A DNA stretch of 64,000 bases, taken from the NCBI GenBank assembly GCA_050949645.1, contig JBMNGC010000001.1:1860001-1924000 (forward strand), given 5' to 3'. Position numbers and translations under genes: made by a program. A model generated the notes under the pieces. That model was not told where the DNA came from and did no database searches. It saw nothing but the letters and a program-made list of their open reading frames with translations. Within the stretch, counting starts at the first letter, position 1; every line of letters begins with the position of its first letter. This stretch comes from RUG369 sp050949645 (GTDB lineage Bacteria; Planctomycetota; Planctomycetia; Pirellulales; Thermoguttaceae). Positions 17,045 to 26,200 of this stretch are shown one piece after another.

Positions 17045-19129
17045 ATGTCCAAAGAAACGTTGAAACATAGCCGTCGAAATTCGATCGGCGCCCTTTGCGG
17101 CGCGGTCGGATTGGCGGCTTGTTGCGTTTTAGGCGGCGGATTTGCCGGCGACGGCGCTATTTCGCGCGGCGCCCTTCTCTATGGTCAGGAACAGGCAGAA
17201 AACGCGCCTGAGCTCGATCCAATCGTCTATTTCTCGATGCCGATTGGAATTGATTCCGCGCCGATCTTGGCGAGTCCGTCGCACGAAAGCTACAAAACGG
17301 GAACTCTCCCGAGGGGCGACGAAGTCGAAATCTATTTCCGCAACGCCGACGGATTCTGCGCGATCCGTCCGCCCCAGGGAAGCTTCTCATGGATTAATGC
17401 TAAGTTTGTCGACGAGGCGAATCCTTCGACCGGAATTGTTCGTTCCGCTTCACAGAAGGCTGTTCCGTCTCGCGTAGGCGGTCCGTCTCCCGCGAGCAGT
17501 TCAATCGTGCAGGTTGGGCTCAAGGACGGACAAAAGATCAAGCTTTATGGACAGAAGACCCTTGAAGACGGTTCCGCCTGGTATCAGATCGCGCCGCCTC
17601 GCGGCGAGTTTCGCTGGATCCACGAATCAAGTCTCGTCCCGACGGGCGCAATCGCTCACTTGCCCTCGAAATTGACAAGTCGGACGGAATATTACGAGCA
17701 TTTTAACGAGCTCCGCGACGGGAACTCGGAGTCTTCTAAGGAGCTCCGCGGACTCGCCGGCGCGCCGATCCAAGGCCTTGATTTCCACGACCACGCGCGG
17801 CCCGAAAATCTGGCCGATCTGAACGCGACTGCGAGCGCCTACGACCAACAGACGTTCCAAAGAAAACTCGCGCGCCTTAGAACTGACGCGTCCTTGACGT
17901 TTCAGAAAAGCGCGCCGACAAACGACGAGCTCAGTTCGCTCCAAGCGCGCGCTGAAGATCTTTTCGACCACGCGCCGAGCGACGACGAGCGACGCGTCGT
18001 GCAAACGATCTTCGACGCGGTCGCAAAAACGCAGATCCGTATGCAAAATGGCGGCTCAAGGTCCAATTACCCGACGCTACCGCCCAACGTCATGGTCGCG
18101 AACAATCCGTACGCGGACGCCCGATATATGGAAGGCGTTCCGCCGCAGGCGCGATTCGCGCAAGGGCAGCTCTACGCTCCGGAAATCCAGAACAACCAGT
18201 ATCTCGCTGACGACCCGTATCTTACGGATATGGTCTTCGACGAACAGGGACAGGTTATCGAAGGACTGCGAGTTGTCGACGGCCAGATCGTCGGGACTCC
18301 GACGACAATCGACGGTCAATACGTCATGGGCGCGACGATCGTAGACGACGGGTCGGAACGCGGGTCGAAACAGCGACTCGGCTTTGCGTTCTCAAGCTCG
18401 AATAATCCGTTCCGTCGCTCGACCAAGAACGCAGACGGAACCGGCTCGAAGTCTCGAATTTCGCGCATGGAATCGAGTCTCACTCATCTGCCGGGCTTTG
18501 CGCGAAATCCAGGCCCGACCCCGATCGTTCCCCCGCAAAATTACACGTTCGCCCCGAACGGCAAGGCGGCGAAATCGAGCGTCAGTTCCAAGCTGACGCC
18601 GGGGCCGCTGCGAAGCGAGCTTGCGCAAAGGAACGACCAACCGTCTCCAACGCAACAGGGCGCGCTCGTCTTCCAGGATCCTCGAGTCGCCGTCGACGCG
18701 CGGCAAACGAATTCAACGAAGGCGACCGCCGCCCCACAGACAAACTGGCAGGCCGTAACGAACGAAACGCAGACTCCCGAACAATCGACGATTCTTCCGA
18801 CCTCCGCCGAAGAATCGCAAGATGAATCGTCCAGAATTCGCCCTGCGAGCGCCTTTGCGCCTATCGTCTCGCGTTCCTTCGACGTCGCCGACTTCTCAGG
18901 GACGCTCGTCGAACTCTCGGCCGTCGCCGACGGCGCGCCGAGATACGCGCTGCTCAGCAAAGAGGACGACGCCTTCAACGTCGTCGCTTACCTTGACCCC
19001 GGCAAGAACGTTTCGTTCGACAAATTCGTCGGTCAGAAGGTTGTCGTTAAGGGCGCCGCCGGTTCGGTGACCGTCGACGGCAAGACGCGCAGACATATCG
19101 TCGTCAGTTCGCTCTATCTTCACAAGTAG
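17045..19129 (+). CDS. Exported protein with two SH3-like repeats and an OB-like C-terminus
   Basis: The 694-residue protein has an N-terminal export signal (basic residues 3-12, then GALCGAVGLAACCVLGGGFAG). Two SH3-like repeats follow: one with EVEIYFRNADGFCAIRPPQG then SFSWINAKFV, and one with GQKIKLYGQKTLEDGSAWYQ then GEFRWIHESSL. The middle (300-600) is low-complexity Pro/Ser/Asn/Gln-rich. The last 80 residues (FSGTLVELSAVADGAPRYAL, then VAYLDPGKNVSFDKFVGQKV) look like a small OB-type barrel. SH3 domains of this kind bind cell-wall or envelope ligands. The exact function is unknown. It stands alone between divergent and convergent minus-strand genes. Confidence 0.82.
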   Translation: MSKETLKHSRRNSIGALCGAVGLAACCVLGGGFAGDGAISRGALLYGQEQAENAPELDPIVYFSMPIGIDSAPILASPSHESYKTGTLPRGDEVEIYFRNADGFCAIRPPQGSFSWINAKFVDEANPSTGIVRSASQKAVPSRVGGPSPASSSIVQVGLKDGQKIKLYGQKTLEDGSAWYQIAPPRGEFRWIHESSLVPTGAIAHLPSKLTSRTEYYEHFNELRDGNSESSKELRGLAGAPIQGLDFHDHARPENLADLNATASAYDQQTFQRKLARLRTDASLTFQKSAPTNDELSSLQARAEDLFDHAPSDDERRVVQTIFDAVAKTQIRMQNGGSRSNYPTLPPNVMVANNPYADARYMEGVPPQARFAQGQLYAPEIQNNQYLADDPYLTDMVFDEQGQVIEGLRVVDGQIVGTPTTIDGQYVMGATIVDDGSERGSKQRLGFAFSSSNNPFRRSTKNADGTGSKSRISRMESSLTHLPGFARNPGPTPIVPPQNYTFAPNGKAAKSSVSSKLTPGPLRSELAQRNDQPSPTQQGALVFQDPRVAVDARQTNSTKATAAPQTNWQAVTNETQTPEQSTILPTSAEESQDESSRIRPASAFAPIVSRSFDVADFSGTLVELSAVADGAPRYALLSKEDDAFNVVAYLDPGKNVSFDKFVGQKVVVKGAAGSVTVDGKTRRHIVVSSLYLHK

Positions 19130-19159
19130 TTCGCGCGTGTTCGATATCTTTTGACGCGC

Positions 19160-19954
19160 TTAGTTTAAAGAAAGCTCAAGGCTCCATCGGCAGCCTGTAG
19201 GAAAAGTCTTAGCGTCCTCGCACAGGAGTCGCGCGCCCAGTTTGTCTGCGAGTCGTCTCGCTCTCGAGAGTCCGACGCCGAGTCCTCTACCCGCCTGTCT
19301 TCCGGAATAAAAGGGCGAGAACGCCAAAGCGCGCGATTCAGGAGTGATTCCCGCGCCGTCGTCTTCGATTCCAAAGATCAGTCTAGGCTCGGCGGATTCG
19401 TCAAGGGTCGCGAAAAGCCGGACAGAACCGATTGGAGTCTCGTCGCCGCCGCCGGCGAGTCGTCGCTCAAGCGCCTTAAAGCGCAACGCGTCGGCCGCAT
19501 TCTTGCCGAACGAATCGAGAATCGTTGCGAGCGCAGCTTCGTCGCTCGTGAAGGAACAATCCTTCAAGCTTTCCGACGCTTCGATAAAAAAGGCGATATT
19601 GACGGCCTCGCGCCGATTCTTCTCGCGCTCCGTCCATTCGTCGAAGAATTTCAGCGCCGAAATTTCGCAGAAATCAAGTTCAGGGGGTCGCGCAAAGGCG
19701 CGGACCGACACGATCATCTCGTATGCGAGGCGCGTCTGCTCGATTATCGACGTCAGAGAATGACGCCTGTCGGGGTGAGTCTCGTCATGGAGAAGCATCT
19801 GCGCATGACCGCGGATAACGGCAAGAGGATTGTTCAGTTCATGCCCGACGCCGGCCGCAAACTCCGCCATGGCGTCAAAGAGACGTTTTTCAAACGCAGC
19901 GTCGAACGAATCAGATTTTTCTTCGGCTGAATCGGGAAACTCTTTATTTTCCAT
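19160..19954 (-). CDS. Soluble sensor histidine kinase
   Basis: The 264-residue protein is a bare transmitter module. HisKA is near residues 30-90 with phospho-acceptor His38 in GVGHELNNPLAVIRGHAQML. The HATPase region has an atypical N box (ILDSFGKNAADAL), G1 EDDGAGI, F box FSPFYSG, and G2 GRGLGVGLSRARRLADKLG. No transmembrane or PAS segment is present, so the input must come from a partner protein. It lies 157 bp downstream of a response-regulator gene on the same strand, with two hairpins between, so co-expression would be partial. It is probably the kinase for that regulator, but this is inference. Confidence 0.92.
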   Translation of the reverse strand: MENKEFPDSAEEKSDSFDAAFEKRLFDAMAEFAAGVGHELNNPLAVIRGHAQMLLHDETHPDRRHSLTSIIEQTRLAYEMIVSVRAFARPPELDFCEISALKFFDEWTEREKNRREAVNIAFFIEASESLKDCSFTSDEAALATILDSFGKNAADALRFKALERRLAGGGDETPIGSVRLFATLDESAEPRLIFGIEDDGAGITPESRALAFSPFYSGRQAGRGLGVGLSRARRLADKLGARLLCEDAKTFPTGCRWSLELSLN

Positions 19955-19982
19955 ATTTTATCTGTTTCAACGCAGGTTCAGA

Positions 19983-20007
19983 CAAAAAAAACGCCGTCTG
20001 GCGTTCC
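19983..20007 (-). terminator. Second hairpin terminator between the two-component genes
   Basis: On the minus strand AACGCC-AGAC-GGCGTT is followed by eight T. The stem is short but the T tract is strong. Confidence 0.7.
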
Positions 20008-20037
20008 GGGGCGACGCATAAGTTCGTCAAAAGCGGA

Positions 20038-20066
20038 TGAAAAGGCGCGGTTACAGTCGAACCGCG
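20038..20066 (-). terminator. First hairpin terminator after the response regulator gene
   Basis: A perfect 8-bp stem GCGCGGTT/AACCGCGC (20044-20066) with a 7-nt loop lies about 45 bp past the regulator stop and is followed on the minus strand by CTTTTC. Together with the hairpin at 19983 it would reduce read-through into the histidine kinase gene. Confidence 0.6.
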
Positions 20067-20111
20067 CTTCTCCGGCTAGTTAATCGTCTTGGGAAACGTT
20101 GAACGCTCAGC

Positions 20112-20708
20112 TTATCGAGCAGAACCCCCGAGGCGAGGTTCGACGTCGAGCTGGTGACAGACTCGCTCGATGAGCTTATCCGTATCGAAAGGCTTCGCCA
20201 GAAATTCGTTGGCGCCAGCCTTGATGAGCTCGTCAACTTTGTCTTCTTCAACCTGACCTGAAACGCAGATAATCTTGACCGTCTTAAGCGACTTGTCGTT
20301 GTGAACGAGCACGCAAACGTCGCGGCCATTGATGTCGGGCAGCATGACGTCGAGGATAATGAGGTCGGGTCGATATTCGCGAACGAGCATGCCCGCGACG
20401 AAACCATTGTTGGCGGACTTCGTTTCAAAACGCCCGTCCGCCTGGAGCGCCCTGGCGATAATGTCGACGAGTTCAGCGTTGTCGTCGACAATAAGAACCT
20501 TACGCTTACCGCTGTCGAGCGCGTCGGTTGGAATCTTATTTTCCTTCATGAACGTAAGAAGAGATTCGCGCGGAATGCGTCGGAATCGGCTTCCGGGAAC
20601 ATGGAAGCCCTTAAGCGCGCCAGAGTCAAAACAGCGAATAATCGTTTGCTGACTGACCTTACAAATCTTCGCCGCCTCGCCCGTTGTGAATACTGTCTTA
20701 AACGCCAT
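20112..20708 (-). CDS. Response regulator with N-terminal excisionase/MerR-type HTH
   Basis: The order of domains is reversed from the usual OmpR or NarL layout. Residues 7-56 are a winged helix-turn-helix of the excisionase/MerR class (TTGEAAKICKVSQQTIIRCF, then PGSRFRRIPRESL). Residues 69-187 are a receiver with acidic pocket Asp75-Asp76, phospho-acceptor Asp120 in LIILDVMLPD, and Lys172 in AKPFD. The two parts are joined by a short linker (NKIPTDALDSGKRK). It should bind DNA in a phosphorylation-dependent way; targets are unknown. GGGAG precedes the ATG. A soluble histidine kinase is encoded next. Confidence 0.93.
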   Translation of the reverse strand: MAFKTVFTTGEAAKICKVSQQTIIRCFDSGALKGFHVPGSRFRRIPRESLLTFMKENKIPTDALDSGKRKVLIVDDNAELVDIIARALQADGRFETKSANNGFVAGMLVREYRPDLIILDVMLPDINGRDVCVLVHNDKSLKTVKIICVSGQVEEDKVDELIKAGANEFLAKPFDTDKLIERVCHQLDVEPRLGGSAR

Positions 20709-21571
20709 ACGTGTGCTCCCAACCGAATATGATATAATCTCGACGAAGCCGGTTTCCGTCGTACGCGCCGCTCCGTCTCGTTCCGATAGAACGCCGAAGG
20801 CCGCGCTGAAAATAATGGAATTCAGGACAAGGGATCGCGCCTTAGCGCAAAAAAGATTCGCGCGGTCGCTGCAACCGACAAATCTTCCCTTGTTTATCTG
20901 AATTACTAGTCAAGCCGATTATATCGATTTTAACGTCATAGTCAATATCAAAATATTTTTCCGTTCTCTTTATAGCTCAATGGGTTACCATCGAGCAACT
21001 ATTTTAAACCCAAAAAATTTGTAAAAATAGTTAGACCTGGAAAGCGGCTAAACAAGGACAATTCTGATTTGACGAGTCAAAATAAACAAGTTCGAATAAT
21101 GACCGCGCGTTACTCATGAAAAGCTTTAACTTAACGTAATAAGAATTGCCTTCCTGAAACTCTAATATAACGCATCCTGCATACTCGACCTTCCTTGCCT
21201 TACCGCCGCAATTCTAAACCGAGCGACGTCAAAAAGCAAGGGAAAAGGGGGCGAAAAGTTGTATTTTGCCAAAAGCGCCGATGATAACGCCATGCTGGAA
21301 TTCAGGAATTGCAAAATTTAAGGAGTCGAGCGCCACAATATTTTAACCCCAAGAGCGCCGAGCGCGCGGCGTTCGCGAATTACGACGCGTCACGCTCAAT
21401 ACGCGCATAATAAAAACGCTCAGGATTTGACGACGGAGTCCTCTCAATTGCATTTTTCTCAAAAAGCGCTACATTATTTCTACGCGCAACAGGCGTTTTC
21501 GAGGCGTCTCAAACGTTATTTCGCCCCGCATCCAGGCGCGTACGCTCTTAACCAATCGAAGGAAAATCGAT
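20709..21571. other. Large gene-free intergenic region upstream of pfp
   Basis: This 863-bp gap between divergent genes is the largest in the window and is AT-richer than its surroundings. I found no ORF with a ribosome site, no tRNA, and no recognisable tmRNA, SRP RNA or RNase P motif. It contains a perfect palindrome TTTGAC-GA-GTCAAA at 21068-21081 and a weak promoter-like pair upstream of pfp. An unrecognised small RNA or an extended regulatory region is possible. Confidence 0.6.
21448..21475 (+). promoter_or_regulatory. Weak candidate pfp promoter
   Basis: TTGCAT (21448-21453), a 16-bp spacer and TACATT (21470-21475) lie about 95 bp before the pfp start. The match is only moderate. Confidence 0.3.
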
Positions 21572-22873
21572 ATGACACAGCGCAAAAACCTCGTTGTCGC
21601 CCAGAGCGGCGGACCGACATGCGTTATCAACAGCAGTCTCCGCGGCGTGATTGACGCGTCGCGCGAATTTGACAATATCGGAACGGTCTACGGCGCCTGC
21701 CATGGTATCGAAGGCGTTCTGAAGGAAGAGCTCCTCGATCTCACCGCGCAGCCGGAAGAGGAAATCGCGCTGTTGCGCTACACTCCCGTCGCCGGCGCCA
21801 TCGGGACATGTCGTTATAAGCTCAAGTCCTGGCAAGAAGAAGACTTCGAACGCGTCGTCGAAGTCTTCAAAGCGCATAACGTTGGCTACTTCCTCTATAA
21901 TGGCGGCAACGACTCGATGGACACCGCCAATAAAATCGCGATCTTGGCCGCCAAACATGGCCTCGAGCTCCAGGCGGTCGGCGTCCCGAAGACGATCGAC
22001 AACGATATCGGCGACGCTGAGTTCAAACTCATCGACCACACGCCGGGCTACGCGTCCACCGCTAAATACTGGACGCATATGGTCCAATACGCGAACGAAG
22101 AAAATAAGGGCTCTTGCCCGGCGGATCCGGTTCTTGTCCTCCAGGCGATGGGGCGCAAAATTGGATTTATCCCCGCCGCAGCGCGGATGGCGGACCCGAA
22201 ACGCGAGAATCCGATCCTCATTTACCTTGCGGAATCACCCTGCTCCCTCGAACAGCTCGCGGAACAAGTCAACGAAACGCTCAAGCAGGCGGGTCGCTGC
22301 GTCGTCGTGGTAAGCGAAGGATTTAACGTCGGCGACATCGGCGCCGTCAAAGATTCCTTCGGTCACACGCAATTTGGCGCAAGCAAGAGCACCGTTGGAC
22401 AGACGGTCGTCAACTACCTCAACTCCGTAGGACTCGCGGCTCGCGGCGCCGCGCGAGGCAACATCCCCGGAACGGACCAGCGCCATTCGATGGGCTACGC
22501 CTCGCCCGTCGACCTCGACGAAGCCTATCGCCTCGGTCAAAAAGCGGTCGAGCTCGCCGCGACGAACCAGGGCGGATACATGTCCACGATTCTGCGCGAA
22601 CCGGGAATCATCTACAACGTTCGCTACGACAAGGCGCCACTCTCCGAGGTCGCCAACAGCGAACGAACCTTCCCGGCGGAATGGATTCTTCCTAGCGGCA
22701 ACGACGTCTCCGACGAATTCCTGCGCTACCTTAAGCCGCTTATTGGCGCAGACATGCTCACGCTTCCGATGCTCAACGGTCGTCAGCGTCTCACGCAATT
22801 TGAGCCGATCTACGCCGACAAGGTCATGCCCCAATACGTTCCGCAGGCCGATCGCCAGGAAGCGCCAAAATAA
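21572..22873 (+). CDS. pfp: Pyrophosphate-dependent 6-phosphofructokinase
   Basis: The enzyme phosphorylates fructose 6-phosphate, by family resemblance using pyrophosphate reversibly rather than ATP. The 433-residue product has VVAQSGGPTCVINSSLRGVI at the phosphate site, GGNDSMDTA (the Gly-Gly-Asn-Asp block), the catalytic GVPKTIDNDI loop, PGYASTAKY, and MGRKIGF. PPi enzymes of this group are usually 400-430 residues, longer than the 320-residue ATP enzyme. The donor assignment is from family pattern and not proven. GAAGGA precedes the ATG. A strong terminator follows, so it is monocistronic. Confidence 0.9.
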   Translation: MTQRKNLVVAQSGGPTCVINSSLRGVIDASREFDNIGTVYGACHGIEGVLKEELLDLTAQPEEEIALLRYTPVAGAIGTCRYKLKSWQEEDFERVVEVFKAHNVGYFLYNGGNDSMDTANKIAILAAKHGLELQAVGVPKTIDNDIGDAEFKLIDHTPGYASTAKYWTHMVQYANEENKGSCPADPVLVLQAMGRKIGFIPAAARMADPKRENPILIYLAESPCSLEQLAEQVNETLKQAGRCVVVVSEGFNVGDIGAVKDSFGHTQFGASKSTVGQTVVNYLNSVGLAARGAARGNIPGTDQRHSMGYASPVDLDEAYRLGQKAVELAATNQGGYMSTILREPGIIYNVRYDKAPLSEVANSERTFPAEWILPSGNDVSDEFLRYLKPLIGADMLTLPMLNGRQRLTQFEPIYADKVMPQYVPQADRQEAPK

Positions 22874-23258
22874 CGTTCTCTAGCACAGTTTCATAAAAAC
22901 GCACGCCGCCGCTACGACCTCGATCGAAGCGGCGGCGTTTCTATTTATTATTCTCTGCCGACGTTACGTCATGTTTTTTTGAAATTCCACTTGTCCTTTC
23001 GGTCGTTATTTTGTACCCTGCCTCCGTCCACGCATCTTAGGTTGCGGTTTTGGCGGCACGGACGCCGTCGAAAAGCGCCAGCGCCGCGTAGAAACGCGAT
23101 GATTTAAAAAGAGATAGGCGAAGACGTTGTTTTAACAGACGCAATGCGTCTTAAACAAAGGTTCGACAAGAATGCTTTTTTCAGCAGACAACAGGCTCGT
23201 TGGAGACGTCCAGGTTGGCCGTAACGCGAGCTTCAAGACGACAGGAAGTCGCTTTTTC
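22874..23258. other. Intergenic region between pfp and the BamA gene
   Basis: It holds the pfp terminator (22903-22945) and, if the shorter BamA start is right, a 5' leader. No ORF or RNA gene was recognised; an in-frame ATG at 23172 is discussed under the BamA gene. Confidence 0.55.
22903..22945 (+). terminator. Rho-independent terminator after pfp
   Basis: An 11-bp perfect stem ACGCCGCCGCT (22903-22913) with AGCGGCGGCGT (22928-22938), followed by TTCTATTT, lies 30 bp past the pfp stop. Confidence 0.85.
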
Positions 23259-26200
23259 ATGGGGAAATTCGAGCATTGCGCGCTCGCATCGACCATTTCT
23301 GTCGTCACGGTTCTACTATGCGTCCTTGCCATGACTGCAGAAAACGCCTTTGCTCAAACCTCGAAAGTCCTTTCGCCTGAGGAGGCGACCGGAACTTCTC
23401 TTCGCGATTTCGACGCGATTCGCACGCTGAGCAAAGATTATCTTGACAATCCCGACGGCGGCGACATTCCCCTCGACGAGGACGACCTATGGCTGCCAGA
23501 TATGGCGCTTGCGAGAAAACCCGAAGGATCGTCCGTCAATACGGGTCCTCGAGTCATCACCTACGAGAACGGTCGTACGAAGACGCAACCCCTCGCGCCC
23601 GCCGCGAACCAGAGCCAGAAGAATCGCGTCGCCGCAACGGCGTCTCCGATTCGTCAAACCGGTCATGCCGAACCGAATCGAAAGGATCAGTCCTCTCGCG
23701 TTGCGCCCTCGGGCGTTGCAACCGCGCGCTACGACGCGCCCGCTCAGACCCTGAATCCGATCAGGCAGACCGCCGGCTTTGCCGATTATCAACTCGGCGA
23801 AGGGTATATCGAGCCGAATCAAAGCGCTCAAGGCTTTGCCGGCTACCAGGTCGCCGAACCTACCGACGTCCCGACGCACGACGCTGTGAATATTCCCGCA
23901 AACTCCGCGGAGACCGCCGTCGTCGACCTTCCAGACGCGTTCCCTTCGGCAACCCCCGTCTTGGGTAACGAGCGCTCGGTCGCGAATCCGACAATCGACG
24001 TCAACGCGTCCGCCCAAACCGCTCCCGCTGCCCAGCAACCCTTCTTCGAATCTATCGCGCCCGCGAGCCCGCCCCTCTACGCGTCGACCCCCTACGTCAA
24101 CTCCGGCCTCGACGAACTCCTTTCCAATACGGCGACGGATCCGATCGGAGACGATCCTTCCGCCTCGAACGCGATTCTTGGCGAATTCCCGACCGTCGAC
24201 GCGCCGTCGCTCACTGAGCCGGACGACATGGCTTTCGACGCGCCTTTCCCCGAAACTCCAAATCTTTCCGCATTCCTTGAAACGCCCGACGTTGAAGCGT
24301 CCGCAACCGCCGCTCCGTACCCTGTCGCGCTCAGCGCGACCGCGACGTACGAGAGTGGCGTCGACCTGAACGCGCCGGTTCTCGTCGCCGAGCGTCCCCA
24401 GGAAAACGTTATCGCCGACGCCAACGGCGAACCGTACAAACCGATCGATCTCTTCGTCGAGCCGGAAGAAGACCACGTCGTCCTCAATGGCGAGGACGAG
24501 CCGTTCCGCGAATCGTACCGCGTGACGCCGCGTCCGGTTCAGAAAGAGGCGATTCCCCAGCGCGAAGAAGAACTCTGGGATCTCGAAACAGAGCCCCTTT
24601 CCGAGGCGGAGCTCAAAGAACTTACCGTCGCCGATATTCGCATTTCCGGTCTCGAAATGACCGCGCAGCAGTTTAACAAGATCATCAAAACGCGCATCGG
24701 CGCCAAGTTCAGCCAGCAGCGTCTTGAGGAAGATAAACGCGCGCTCCTGCAGACAAAACAATTTGTCGACGTCGTCGTCTCGACCTCGCGCACCCCCGAT
24801 AGGCCGGACGAGATCATCGTCAACTTCGATCTGACGCCGCGGCGGATGATGCGTTACATCAAAGTCGTCGGGAACCGTAAAATCTCCAAGCACGACATCC
24901 TCGAAGAACTCGCGTTGCGACCCGGCGAATCGCGGATGGATCCCTACGAAGTCGAAAACGGACGTCTCCGTATCATCGAATTCTACAAGAGTAAAGACTA
25001 CGCCGAACCGTACGTCGAAATTCTTCGCGGAGACCGTCCCGAGGACGTTGGCGTCGTCTACCTCATCGACGAAGGAGTCAAGCAGCGAGTTCTTCGTACG
25101 AAATTCACGGGCAACTCGATCGTGAGCAGCGCGCGTCTGAACAGCTTGATCTCGGTCAAGCCCGGCGTCTTCTACTTCATCGGCGGAACCTTTACGCGCG
25201 ATCGACTCGACGCAGACGTTGAAAAACTGTTGGCATATTACCGTCACCTCGGATATTTCGACGCGCGCATCGACCGCGAATATGAAGAGAGCAAATGGTT
25301 CGGAGTCCTAGGGAAAGACAACTCCTGGGTCTCCGTGCGATACATTATCGACGAAGGTCCTCGTTACAAGATTAGAAACTTCCACTTCAACGGAAACCGC
25401 GTTGTTTCGGATGAAGAATTGGAGAAACAGCTCAAAGTGAAGCGCGGCTCATACTATCGTTTTGACGAAATTGAAGCCGACCGTATCGCGTTGCGCTACA
25501 AGTATCAGGATCTCGGATACGTCCGCGCCGACATCACCCCGAACCAGATCTTCACGGACGAGGTTGGCGTTATCGACATTCGTTACGACATTGAAGAAGA
25601 CCACCGATATCGCGTTCGCGACGTCATTGTCGATTACGTTGGCTCCGAGTCCCGAACGATGACGTCCGTCGTGCTCAATATGATCGACATTACCCCCGGC
25701 GAGCTCCTGAACGGCAAGAAGATCCGAATGAGCGAGAACACCTTGCGTCAATCTGGATATTTCAACGACAAGCCTTCTGAAGGACAGCTCCCGGAGATCG
25801 CCGTCATTCCCGACGAAACGAAAAGCTACCGACTCGACGAGACCGGACGCGCGGAAGTCGTTCGCGATTCCTCGGAAGAGAAGGACTCGCAAAGGGTCGG
25901 CGATCGACCGTCGGAAACGACTCGCGGTCAGAGCCCTGACAGCCAGACGTCGGTTTATAGGGACCAGAATCTCCGCAGCGCCGCGCCGCGCGCTCAAAAC
26001 GCCCCTGCGGCGCCCAACTACGCCGCCTCCTACGTTCCCTACGAGGAAGCGAAAGAGCGCGCGCAGTCTCGTACGCAATTGAAAAACGCGTCCGGCGCCA
26101 GGACGAGCTACCTCTCCTACGGCCCGAGCGACGCGAGCTCGGCGACCGCGCCGCCCCAAAAGAGCAACGTCGCGCCCCCGCAACGAGTTGTGCGGAATGG

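Noticed and set aside
23487..25247. 586-codon open frame antisense to bamA
   Set aside because: It is fully antisense to the strongly supported BamA gene, has an Arg/Val/Asp-rich composition typical of the complement of GAC/GTC/CGC-rich coding DNA, and no ribosome site or domain.
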